Assembly: GCA_013407085.1 (NCBI GenBank)
Contig: JACCGJ010001325.1
Location: 1 to 64,000, forward strand
DNA: 64,000 bases
Source: Atriophallophorus winterbourni
Taxonomy: Eukaryota; Platyhelminthes; Trematoda; Plagiorchiida; Microphallidae
Direction of reading: 5' to 3'
This document shows positions 1-12,100 of the stretch, piece by piece. The notes beneath the pieces were generated by a model. That model had not been told where the DNA came from. It was given only the letters and a program-made list of their open reading frames with translations, and made no database searches. The translations under genes were made by a program, and so were the position numbers. Position 1 is the first letter of the stretch. Each line of letters starts with the position of its first letter.

Positions 1-153
<153 letters not shown>

Positions 154-534
154 AAAAAATATATAAAATAATTGATCTAAAAATTCTAAGCACCTCACTG
201 TTTCATGCACAATAAAGCTGATGATATCAAACAGTTAGAAACCGGATATGTATGTACGTGCAGAGGACGTGAGCATGACAAAGCATTGATTATTTTTAGC
301 GTATTGATCGCTTGACTAGAAATCCCTCATTGGCCTAAACTTTGTGGTGATTACTGATAAATACATGTTTTTCTACGTTATATATCATTCGTATATTCTG
401 TATTCGTATTCTGTATAAATGACATGTAGGTTATGTGATTAAGCATGCTTTGGCGTTTACCGGACTTACATCTCGTTTGCTGTTTAACTTGCAAGCAACA
501 TTAGCCAGTCTGTTACTGGCTCTCCGTTGACCAA

Positions 535-795
535 TCATAGCGAGAGTCGTTTGACACTGGAGCAATAAAACTGTAACGAAAAGTAGCGAATTACTTCTTC
601 TTTTAATAACTCTGCCGAATCTCGTGTCAGTGCTCGTTTAAGTAAATCCCTGGATCGTTTGTTATTAAATTGCGTGCGATGCAATACAGCTTCCAAATCG
701 GTAACTAGACTTTCCACCTCCTTTGTTGCATTGAGAGTGGATTGGATCAACTCCTTTGGTTCCATTTGCAAGGATTGTGAATTTTGCTGTCCAAG
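535..795 (-). CDS. Coiled-coil protein exon 4 and stop
   Basis: 86 codons plus stop. Acceptor CTCATTTGTAG/CTT after a 34-nt intron. Encodes LQMEPKELIQSTLNATKEVE, then DLLKRALTRDSAELLKEEV. Ends SVKRLSL. Confidence 0.72.
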   Translation of the reverse strand, partial: LGQQNSQSLQMEPKELIQSTLNATKEVESLVTDLEAVLHRTQFNNKRSRDLLKRALTRDSAELLKEEVIRYFSLQFYCSSVKRLSL

Positions 796-1377
796 CTACA
801 AATGAGAATAAATGTCTCAATTCTAGTACCTCTAAAAATTGTAAATTAGCTCTTATCCACGATTCCAGTTGTTCGTAATTCCGGTTCAGATCCTACAAAA
901 ATAACTTTCGTCAATGTGAACCAACTTGTTTGATTGACGTGACCTTTTGTAGTTCCGATTCTAAATCTTCAATGTTGCACCGTAACGTTTGTTTTCCCGA
1001 AAGTATCGATTTACAAGTTTCATTCGATTTCTGGTTTAGAAAGGTTGCAATCAACAATGCAAGCTTACATATTGTGGATAGTGTTTGTTGTACGCGTTTG
1101 CGATAAATTTCAGTGTGCTCGAATCGTTACGTTCATCGAGCAAACATTGCTCTACCATAATTTGGTATTTCTTCAGTTTGATCATGGCGGCATTGAGCTT
1201 TTGTTGCAATATTCGTAAATCCGTTACAATAATTTGCAGACTTTTGCGTTTGGTGAACTGGGAGTGCTCCTGTGAATGCTTATCTTGCAGCGAGGTCTCA
1301 TCATGTTGAATTGTATCCACGATGCGGGCGACCGTTGACATAGTCTTCGAGATTAATTGTTTGTGATTGGTAGGCAT
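535..1377 (-). CDS. Small coiled-coil protein, whole gene (4 exons)
   Basis: Predicted 239-residue protein, not recognised. Four exons are separated by introns of 38, 51 and 34 nt, all between codons (phase 0), with AG acceptors and GT donors. It starts at ATG 1377 (MPTNHKQLISKTMSTVARIV) and ends at a stop at 535-537. It is mostly charged and helical, with heptad-like Leu/Ile spacing (ILQQKLNAAMIKLKKYQIMV; IEDLESELQK; LIQSTLNATKEVESLVTDL). It has no signal peptide, membrane segment or enzymatic motif. The general look is that of small coiled-coil subunits of complexes such as Mediator, kinetochore or tethering assemblies, but no specific family can be claimed. It lies downstream of the supervillin-like gene on the same strand. 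Confidence 0.75.
830..892 (-). CDS. Coiled-coil protein exon 3
   Basis: 21 codons, acceptor TTATTTTTGTAG/GAT, donor TTAGAG/GTACTA. Encodes DLNRNYEQLESWIRANLQF. Open in phase 0 like its neighbours. Confidence 0.65.
944..1030 (-). CDS. Coiled-coil protein exon 2
   Basis: 29 codons, acceptor CCTTTCTAAACCAG/AAA, donor CAAAAG/GTCACG (weak but phase-consistent). Encodes GKQTLRCNIEDLESELQK. The upstream intron is 38 nt. Confidence 0.65.
1069..1377 (-). CDS. Coiled-coil protein exon 1
   Basis: 103 codons from ATG 1377 to donor CAATAT/GTAAGC at 1068. Contains the longest coiled-coil segment, about residues 45-80. The overlapping plus-strand frame is a shadow. Confidence 0.75.
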
Positions 1378-4300
1378 AGCTAACTATAAAATATATATAG
1401 GGACCTGTAAAAACTAAAACGAATAAGCGACGATTACCCGAATACAGCCAAATGATAGTTAACTCTACGAGAGAAAGGAAACGCAAAATTGTAGCAGACT
1501 AAGCTTGCATAAATATATCAAGCTCATTATAAATAATTTCGATTCGGTTCATGGTGTCAGTTTAATGGCAACTTTGTTGATTACTTACTCAAATGAATGC
1601 TGTCTGAAAATTTGTTGTATACCGTCCGACCAGCGATTCAGTACAAGGATTGCATTAAATACTTAACTACATCTTATTGGTGTTATTTGCGTGAATCTAT
1701 TCGATTTTAAGATTTCAATAAAACACAGTTCCACCTTTAGAGGGCTTTAAATCAATCAACCTAACGTTGGGTTCGCTATTACGATCTGTAGCATCTAGAA
1801 TCTTGCTTACGTTCCAAAACACCTTAATTTAAACTCTGAAGCAGTTTGCTAAGCCCACCTTTTTATTACAGCAAATAAAGATTATCCATGCTCAACAGAA
1901 TATGGCATCGCTAATGTTTTAAAAACAAGTTTCGTTAAACTCAAAAGCAACCTGTTTTGAAGTTTTCGGCATTCGAAATCGCAATAGAAGCCTATGAGTA
2001 ACCACATGGGATTTAGGAAGTATTACCAAGCATTGCTAGTGTCACACAGTCTAGTCGATTACTGACGTTATTTCTCTTCCGAAATTGTTAACTCTGTGGT
2101 ACCTTTCGTGAAGGACTCACTTTTGCAATGCACGAGCAAACATCGTAATTCGATACCTATCTTCGCAAGCATGCATTTTGTAGACATAAAAATTGTTTAG
2201 ACTTTGTGACGCACTCCAGTAATTTAACAGTTGAGATAACTCACTATGGACACATAAATCGCTACATGCCTGCGGCGATGATAAGCTTCTTGGACAGTTC
2301 TCGTAATGATTCTAAGTTTTCTATCACAGTTTATTTTGATGAATGCGTTTTTAGCTGCATTTCGCCTTAAATTGAACCAGACTAGTTTACCAAATTACTC
2401 ATCTAGATACAAATGACGAATATTTCTACAACGTCCACAGTTGAAAGAATTAAATCTCAGGAGTATAGAATCATGGGCTGCAAAGTACTTAATGTTAGAA
2501 CAGTCAGTTCCACAGCCTGCGTCGCACATACACGGAACATCTCGGGTGAGTTCCAACAACGGAGCATTGAAAATAGGTCATCCCGATTTCCGTCGTATGA
2601 TTTTTCGAAGTAAAACTGTATACGTATTGACGAACATGCATCGAAAGTAACGCCTAAGTTTCGAGTTGATATGTGATGTCTCCATGACCATACCAGCTCA
2701 TAGATGTTTAGTCTGTGCTAAACTAAGTGGCACCTCTGGAGATGGTTGCCTATGAACCATTAAAAAATATTTGAGGCAATTCAAAGTAAGGCACGGTATG
2801 TATTAGTCTAAAAAAGCGTTTTATTCAGAGATTATCCGTGGGTGACAAAGCTACGCATAACAAGATCCACAAAAATGCAAATCAGTTCGGACTGTAAAAG
2901 AATTATCATAAAATATCGAAAAGGTCTTTACCGAACGCAAAACATATTTCTCAAGTAATTGTTCCAAAGTGCAAACCGTGTCAGATAGTACCACATGAGT
3001 AGGTAAAATATTTCACAGTTGCATGCTGTGGACAAAAAAACGAGTATTTACAACAGTTCAACCTGCTATGTTGTTATTAAATTTAAGTGTGTGAGCGAGT
3101 AGTTGTGTTTTATGTGACGGGCATCATAATTGTCGAAATGGATGAGTTGTTTCACTGATTACTGTCTCCTAGTTGATGTCTGTATTAGGCTGAATGCAGT
3201 TTAAAATTCTTAGTTTCTTTTCGTATGGGTGATTAGAAAGTTCGTTGTTTTGCACTGTGGACGAATATCCTTTCTCAGTCAGGGATCCCAGGCTCAGCAT
3301 TAGCCTGGTTTATTGATGGCAAAATCGAAAAACCTCAAGCAGGCTTTGTGCATACGACTTGCATGTAGCATCGTCGACCGATGGTTGACATCATTTCAAA
3401 GCCATCGCGACCGAGGCTGTGCAGCATAGTTCATGAATAGACTCAGGTAGGTGTTACCGATCTGGAGGGATGCGTGCACGAAAAATTTACAAATACTCTT
3501 TCTAAGAGGTTCAGAAATCGTGATGCTTCTGTGTAGTATATGCTTGTTGTTTGACGTTGCATTAAACCGTCATATTAGCCTCGACCATTCAACACTATTG
3601 GCTCTGATTGCAACAAAACTATAGCACTGCAGTCATCTTCGCTTGCCTTCTGTTTGAATACACATAAGCGCAACGAGATAGTAGGATGCTAGTCTGGTGA
3701 TGTTAAGCTCTGCATCAATGCGTTTCTCGTATTTCCGAGAAATGATTCAGTTCTAATGATGCAGTGTTTTCGACGACAAAGGTGTTTATATCCATATTCT
3801 GGAATAATTTGATACAAGACAACACGGAACAGAACAATTGTAGCTAGATAGGTAATAGTAGGTAGTTACTTACAAGATATATAGATGAATTTATTCGGTA
3901 ATCATTTATCATTTAATTTACAGCCATACTTATCTTGAAAAATTCAAATGGCTTCATCAATTCATTCTAATTTTATTATGTTTATTAATATGTTCTACAT
4001 ATTTATCGGTGATTAAATGTGACAATACTTCTATCTTGAACAACTTACCATCCAATGTGACTTCGAATAGTGTCACAACTCAGCGGCTATTATATATATC
4101 GAATTCGGTTGTGAATACACTAAATGGTCTCATCAGTGACCTTAATTTCTCGTCTATTAAATCTCACAGCAAGTACAAATCGTTTTGTCTCGAAGTTTCA
4201 TTCACTTTTTATACAAGATGCTAAGTTAAGGTCGAATAACGAAGACTCAATGTTTAGTTGTGGTTATGGCTATTTGTAATTGTGTGTCTTATCTCCGACA

Positions 4301-5399
4301 GCGTGAAAAATATCGATTTTTCGAAAGCCAGTGTCAAGTGGTCAGTGTTTTTCACATTATCACTAAATGGCGGTCAGTTTATTTCCGTTTGGTAAAAATT
4401 GCGTGACGGAATGTTGGATTGATAAAAGAACCGGTTGTCATTGACTAGAATGGCTCAATGTTTCTCAAAATATCATTGAAGTTTTACGCCATTACCTATT
4501 TTCAGGATTTAATCTGATAATGTCACTATCAATCTTTTCGATGGTTTATGGTTTAGGCGTCCGAACCAAAATTTCCCTCTTGAAGCGGTTCACCTTTCAA
4601 TACATTGAACATGTTACTGCTAACATCCACGAAGCCACTGAAATCAGTTGTGCAATCGATCCCTTCGAGTTTTCTCGTTAAATCTATAACTTTCCAATAA
4701 ATGCTACAATTCTAAGACGCTTTTACCTTAATTTACTGAGCTGATATGATAACCATTCATTCAGACTGCCCATTGTGATCGTTGGCCTTAACTGTCGGAT
4801 GTTATTTGTGAATATGTATCCCTATCCTTTATTGATTTCATCGTTTAGATCTCCATGTACAACTATACGGTCAGATTTCACGGTAGGGTTTGTAGTTATA
4901 TGCAATACCGATCCATTAGTACTGCTTGATTTGTATTCGCATGATCTTAATTTTCTGCCTGAGAGCAATTCTTGATCTGTCCTAATAGCGGGTTTTACAT
5001 TTTATCACCAGAATCATTTGATAAGTTCTATTATTTGACATGAAGTATTTTTAATCTTGAAGTTTTCCATTTTCGTTGATAAACCTCCTTCTATCCTAGG
5101 TGGGACCAACCCAAAGGTCGAATGCTTGATGGAGCGATTCTTTGAATACTCAATTTCATTGAATAATTTTCGAGTTTGTAAAACCCAGGCCTAAATCTTC
5201 TGTTTCAAATCATGGATTACACCAGCACATCGAATAAACTCAACACAATTCCACGTAATTTTACGATCTCCGTTTTAGAACAGTTAAACTTCTGTGTGAG
5301 CCTTCATCAAAATTAAGTCGTTACGTCACGAATTAAACTACTTTTGATTTGACAATTAAACGGTTAATTTGTTATTATTTGCACTGTGACGTATAGAAA
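1378..5399. other. Intergenic stretch without a recognised gene
   Basis: AT-rich, stop-dense on both strands. Open frames here (for example near 4009-4224 and 4775-4975, plus) are short and show no family signature. It may hold decayed parts of the CR1-like element visible at 5400-5620. Confidence 0.5.
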
Positions 5400-5640
5400 G
5401 AAGCAAGTGATAGCAGATCTTATGGCTACAAGTTCATTATTACACACTCTAGATCAAAATGTTGAATGTTCTTCTTTGATGTCCGAATTTGTTTTATATG
5501 GAACTCTTTGCCCCCGCATATCATTTGTGCATCAATCCTGAACATGTTCAAGGCTGAACTTGACAAGTATATGTTGACCAAATCCAACCTCGCACCTAAA
5601 TACACAAGCCGACTTTCCATATTGATAAAACATTTGTGTT
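5400..5640 (+). mobile_element. CR1/Jockey-like LINE reverse transcriptase C-terminal remnant
   Basis: The plus-strand translation carries FFDVRICFIWNSLPPHII, then LNMFKAELDKYM. This is the typical end of CR1/Jockey-type LINE ORF2 proteins (xxxxWNSLPxxVxxxxSxxxFKxxLDxxM). Upstream frames are broken, so the copy is dead. Confidence 0.65.
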
Positions 5641-8600
5641 GTATTTATGCATTCCCTATATGTTTAACCTATTGTTACTGTAAAGTATTTGCTTTTTGGA
5701 CCATCAAAAATTTGAATTACTTTGAATACCCATGTTCTGCTGGGTGAGTTGTAAACGCGCAGCGCAATATATCAAAGAATAAAAGTGTGAAATACACCGT
5801 CAGACGTATTTGCCGTATCCAATTTTCGTTGATGCATAGTAGTTGAAACACGCGTGAAATGAACTTATCGTGTTGCTTTAGGAGTGACCGTAGGTTCGAT
5901 GGCTTAGGATGTCATTTCGGTTGACTTGCGTTGCTCAATTTTGAAGTGTGAAATATTCGGACAGAAAAATTAGCGCATTCGCAATGAGTGCAAATCACGA
6001 GTTTTCGGATCATATGCAGAACTCCACCCTCCGCCACAACACAAGAGCAAGAAGCGCCGAAAAGATGGACGACGACAATCGCGAACTCGTAATTTTTTAG
6101 TTGATTGCATTCTGTACGAGCGACAACATCTTCGGAGCTATGAGAAGATGGTCAACGTCAGCCGCAATTGAATGATATGCAATTCGTCAACGTACGAGCC
6201 CTGTGTGGTGCGAGCTTGAAGAGTACCGGCTGGCACGAAATCGACTGATAAATCAGATCGAAGTGACAACAGACATGTTGAGGATCACCGTTGTGATTGT
6301 TTGTTTGCCTATATAAGATAAGCGTGTTTCGTGGTTTTTTTTATTTGCTTATGTAAGACAGATGTGTGTTTTGTCAATTGACTTGCGCGTAATAAGCACC
6401 TTTGACCAATTGGCTTTTCTCTTGTCTTATGGGATTCGTGGATGAACGCGGTTAGCGTTGGACTAAGTGACCTCAGTGATGAATGGAGACGCAATCGATG
6501 TGCATGCGTGAAACGCGAGGTGGAACGTGCTCAATGTAGGACCGATGAAATGGAGATGCAATAATTGGCCAGATGTACATCAGCACCATTTGTTGACCTG
6601 AAATGACCTGACGCAACGATTTCCAGCCTCTCTCTACGCCCACACCGCTACAATATCATTAATCGAGTCACAGAGACCAGTAGAAACTACCATCTCCAAA
6701 ATATTAAAACATTTAAGTGAATTACAGGGAAAAGGATGCAAAATGCTTGGCTTGTTTAGTGCAAGCGACTTTCGTTCGCTTGTTTACAAATGTGGTAGAG
6801 AGTGACCTGGTTAAGTGATGGATTCGATACGTCATAGACGTGTACGTTTAAATCTATCGCTTGAAATCGATATATTCTAAACATTTTCCTGGACCCTTAT
6901 CAACATTTAGCGGTTTTGACTGATCGAACCAATTCATGGGAAGTAAACGACCTTTCCTGTCAACGAATTAAAAATCGACTCAGGAAATTACTTTTAACGA
7001 CAGAAAAGCCATTGTGACCGTGCAACGCAAGCCGGTAAACTACCAAATTCATGGTTCCACACAGCTGAGTGGTGAGTGTTTAACTTGACATTTTTTGCCA
7101 TTTTTCCTTTATTTTGTGTGGTGATTTTATTGCTGAAAATTGGTGTACACAATAAGGCTATTTTTATTCTTTTTCTCAATACCGATTTTAAGTGTAGACA
7201 ATCTTTGTGAGCAAGGTCACAGGTATTGACCTTGAAAGGTAAAGCACGATTTAACCAGATAATAATACGAACAATTGAGCGTGCCTTTTGTGATTTAAAA
7301 AAATGTTGCCCTCAGAACAGTAAAATCAAACAGAGGTTGTATTAATCAATGAGATCCTTAAGTAGAAGTACTGCTTTCGAACGTGAAAGCGGGGATCCGC
7401 CGAGATTCGATAAATTAGTTCGATGACTAAACTGCACTCAACCACACGTATCCCAACTCATTAACGCATTAAATACGTCATTTGACTTCGGTCCTTCTTC
7501 ATTTGGTTCCAAGTGATTTGATGTGTTTATCATCAACCTATTTGTTTGGAAAGATTAGAAAAGGCGTTCGCAATGACAGCCAGGTAGGTAGATGTGAGAC
7601 AATTAATGCTTTAGTAGGTAAACATGCATTATTTACAATTGCCTTAGACTATCGCTTACCAGTATGACTTGAGTGTTCATTTGACAGCCAACCTTTGGCT
7701 TAAAGCTGCACTGGTAGATTGAAACTAGTCGATTAAACCCCCTGAAAATGATTAGTTGACATAGAGTTCGCATCCCAAGCAATTGTACTCCACTATCAGT
7801 TTCCCACTATTGGTACACGCCGGATAGACGCAGTAATCGTAGTTGCTGCGAGAATTGATAAAATTGTTTTTCCGATTTATAACTCCGTTCTATTGCTTTG
7901 CGAGTTGGGATTACCGTCTTTAGGTCTAATCCACTTCTTCTAGACGAGTTTGGGACCATTTTAGTCAGTCCTGATACGGTTTCAATATGCTCAATACGGG
8001 TTACTGAATTGTTTGTCGTGTTGTATTATTATGAAGTATGCCGCAATTTCTGGAGTGACAAATCTGTTTCGCTTTTTGAAGTGCTCACTTGACATTTATT
8101 ACCGATTTTTTGGTGCCAAATGATCTGTTCATTCAAGCTCTGAATGACGGAATGTGGGTGGCTTGCATCAAGGGATAACTTTTGACGATACGCCAGTGTG
8201 AGCCAATAGCCTCTCAATAACAATTTGTCCCAACATGCAGGATGAAAACAGCTTCGTGGGGATTTCTATCCCAGAATAATGAAAGTTTGAAGACAACTCA
8301 TTAGAAGTTATTCCTCGTTGAGCAAACTTCAGAAGGCCCTAATACGAAAAGGTTTCAAGGTTGTACATCCATGCCTACCACTAAAGATAATTAACATTGA
8401 AAGACGATCCCATTAGGCTGTTTATGTGTGACCCTTCGAATTCAGGGTAGTAAAACTAGGTCAAAAGTCGTGACATGCAAAGCTAGACTTGATCCGGCAC
8501 TTGAACAACTGGTGTAACATTCTTCATATCACGTAGACCAAAGTAATGTTCAGGCATTCAACAAACATTTTATACACAAATGGGTTATTTTCAATCAAAA

Positions 8601-9014
8601 ATGGCTGGGTTTCGCATTTGAAGAAGAAACAAAAGAAAGTCACATTTGGAAGCCATCAGCAAGAAAGCAATACACGTTGACAATAATGACAAAAGCGTGT
8701 GTAGAACAAAAGCCGCTACGCTGTGGTGGTGAGAAAAAGCGAAGGTGGACAGGGTACGCAGGAAGTTGTTGGGCATTTGCCAATAGCTTCATACGTATGA
8801 TCAATGATACAATGAAAGACATTGAGAAAATAAAGATGACACCGTTTGAGAAAGGTCAAAAAATGGTTTATGACAGATATAAGTTTACGAAAATAAAGCG
8901 TACACAAATTCGATTCGCGACGAAGCAGAACATTTCGAAAAAAACAACGACAATGACGGCGGAAGCGCAGCATTGAAACTTGTCCCGTCGGTCAAACACG
9001 GCAAGTGGCTCGAG
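5641..9014. other. Intergenic stretch between the two genes
   Basis: No convincing gene. It includes the probable 3' UTR of the supervillin-like gene near 9014 and a somewhat GC-richer patch at 6000-6250 with no intact frame. The plus frame at 8677-8976 is discussed among rejected items. Confidence 0.45.
8095..8100 (-). terminator. Possible polyadenylation signal of the supervillin-like gene
   Basis: AATAAA on the minus strand, about 0.9 kb past the stop codon. It is the first AATAAA I noticed downstream on that strand. Position only, with no supporting GU-rich element judged. Confidence 0.2.
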
Positions 9015-9101
9015 TCAGAACAATCCAATACGTCTCTTCAGGCTCAGTTTTTTCCACGTGGGCAAACAATCGAATTCCTCTTTGGACATGGAAAATGCAG
9101 T
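9015..9101 (-). CDS. SVIL: Supervillin-like exon 24, villin headpiece C-terminus and stop
   Basis: Acceptor CCCTGTTTTCTAG/ACT, stop TGA at 9017-9015. It encodes [20 protein letters not shown] and ends RRIGLF. LPxWKxxxLKxxxGLF is the F-actin-binding subdomain of villin headpieces: the Trp cap, Lys cluster and terminal Phe are present, so actin binding is plausible. Only 28 codons plus stop, found by searching for the headpiece motif. Confidence 0.93.
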   Translation of the reverse strand, partial: TAFSMSKEEFDCLPTWKKLSLKRRIGLF

Positions 9102-12100
9102 CTAGAAAACAGGGGAAATTGGGAAATTAATATGGATTTATGCTGACGCTGAGATTAGACTACACGTTCCAAAAACACAATTGTTGCACTAATCGACACA
9201 AGATAAGTGAAAGTGCCCGGCACTCCAGTAACCAAGATCCAAGATGAAACTATGCAAATCGTACGAGTATTCCAGAAAGAAAAGTCGACATTTTCGTCAT
9301 CATAACGATTTTGTTTGGAGCCAGACTTGTGAAGCGACTTCTGTTTAACATATCAAGCGATTATCCACGGATATGAGCAAATGAGTGGGAGAAATTGGTG
9401 GAATAAACCTGATTTTGTTGCCTTGGGTATCTGAACCCCATCGCAAAAAACACAAACGTAGATATTAGAAACATCTTTCAATATGCTGGCACTGTATGTA
9501 ACAAAATCATGTGGTTGAACTATAGTTTGCAGCCATATCACGTAAAGTTCCCATCAGCTACCTACCAGCAGACCACACATTTCGAACCCAACCAGACAAG
9601 CACACATTCAAAACTGAATACAAAGCGGCTGTCTTGTCCAGCCGCTTTGTAAAAGAGGTGGCATGCAGGTATTGGACGCACAACCGTAAATTGATGAAGT
9701 TTCAGTTGTTCTTTCCGTCACGTTACCAAAGAGGTGTGCATTGCTATAACATGATGCTGTCAGCAAATGCGGATAAAGGATATCACGTTTTCCTTTCGAA
9801 GCCCTCAAGTTTTGCAAGCAATGAGAACCGTAACAGACACCGCGAAAAACATGCAAATGGATGAACGTTCAAACAGTGTACACTGAGTTACCGAGGTTGA
9901 CCGAACTAGAACAAGCGCCAATTCGCAGCATCTACTCGGAAAGTTAAAATCTCTCAAGCTGTGAAACTGCAACGGAAAGTCTTTTAGAGGTTTTCTTATG
10001 AGACAAGCGTAATTTGTTTATATGCATCAAGTGAGTTGTATTTTGGCTTTTACGTCGTGAGTGACTGGGTACATTGCCTTGATTCCGACTAATGCGGATG
10101 AGTATTTCACACATACAAGCGCCCACATGCACATCTGCGGAACCATAAACAAAGACAGCAACAAAACAACACTCGCACGCAGCGTACTTGAAACTCGTCT
10201 GGATTAAGATACATCTCCAAATTGGTAGCATCCAAGTCGGCGGGAAGAGGCCTCTTTTGAAGCTCCGCGAGCGTGTAAGTGGCAGATTCAGCAGCAGCCA
10301 AAAGGGCGCCTATCTCATCCAGCTGACCATCAACTTTGCCTTCCTGAGGAAATAGAAAACAATCGGTCAGGAGTGGCATGCACGCAGGGCAGAGTTAGCA
10401 GAAACCTTATGCAGACCAACCTACCTTTTGTAAATGATATCGCGACGCTTCAGAATCCCGCTCATACGGTGGGAAAAGACAAAGAAATTCCACGGGTTCA
10501 AGGCCTGCGTAGACCACGAAAGCTTCGCAACCAACTGTACAGGGAAAAAACAACAAATAATATTCAGCGTAGAAATGCACGGTTTATTGCAGCTAGCTCA
10601 GGCGATGAAGTGATGGTCAAACAGTTCAGCCCGGATGTGCAATCGTGCAGTACTTTGTGCTGTGCGGCTAACACCGAGCTAAATTGATTGGCCAGAGGTA
10701 GTGAGCTGCATGCAGAAACGGGCTGGAGTCTCACTACCATTTCCTATTTTTTTCTTTCTCATATCTGTCTAGGCCTGGGCAACCTGACAGTATTTTAGCA
10801 CACGTGCAGTCTCTGACTGTGCGGCACTTTGCTTGGATCAGGCTTGTGCTTTCATATCATATCAAATATTTCAGCTGTGCACTGTGTCACACGTGCAACA
10901 TACTCAACCCCGCGCTAAAATAACATCACGGCACTTCAAGTGATTTAACAATTTGGATATCTATAATGCTGACACATGAATGATCGCTATTGGTTGTGAT
11001 GTTAACTCCTGTGCCAAGTTAATGTAATTTTTATACTGAATGTGATACTGCAGAAGAAGATGATGAAAACGAATACAGGTGCTGAGAACATCTTTGTTTT
11101 GTCAAATGCAATCGACGTCAAAATGCGACCTCGGCGAAAGTAAAGCACTTCTCTCACTCAAAACTTGGTCTAAAAGTAAAAAGGGTTAGGGTAACTGATA
11201 ACCAGTCAACGACCTCTCCTAGAATCAATGAAGAGTTATGAGTTCACGTAGCAAGACCTACTTTTGCCAGCCAATTCATGAGCTGTCTTGAAAACCGCTC
11301 GACGCACGACCCCGAAACGACCCTTAGCCGACCCCGTCACGGATTCTTCAACGTGTGAGGATTCGACTTCGTCGGCACTTGTTGAAGTCTCCTGGTTCAT
11401 TTCTTCGGGTTGATCGGATGGAATATAACCACGAGAGGTCGAGGGCCACCATCCTTGCCAAACATAGACACGCTTGCGGCCCACGGTGAGAAGGAAGAAG
11501 GCTGTATCGGAAGGAAAGTACAAAATGAAAAAAAGGATGATAAAACTTTACGAAAATTGGATACGTGGAAATATCGTACATTTTATTGATGGGTAGTCAA
11601 TAATGCGATAATTGCGACGAACGAAACGCTGCACAGACCAAAAAACAAAAAAAACAGAAAATGTGAATCAACGAGTCGCTGTAAAATGACCGAACCGTTG
11701 TCAATGCCTTTAGACGTGTAGCAGCAGACCTTGACGTTGGATTAGGATATATCCTATGAACGCCAATCGAAACTATCACAAAGACAGTTCCCATGTACTT
11801 ACTGAGCGTAGCAGAAGACCAAAATACGTGGAGAAACCTTTCTGATGATAAGCCTTCCACAAAGAGATAAGGACCAAGGTAAGAAGGTAAGCACGCAGTA
11901 TTCAATTTGTTACCTTGTACTGGATATGCAGCAGTTGATAATAGAATAATGAATGTAAAGGCGATTAAGTTCTTTTGAGTATACAATCGAACGAAATTCC
12001 GGTAGCATCGATTGATCATTTGCCTTTGTTAATTTGATTTGTCCTTCTTCTACTGTTCTCATAAACTAAACACTTTCGTAACGCTATCGGAGGTCAACTA

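Noticed and set aside
8677..8976. Plus-strand frame containing AGSCWAFAN, like the papain-family active site GSCWAF
   Set aside because: The rest of the frame has none of the cathepsin surroundings (no preceding QG.C pattern, no His or Asn region), and it is short and Lys-rich. A chance match.
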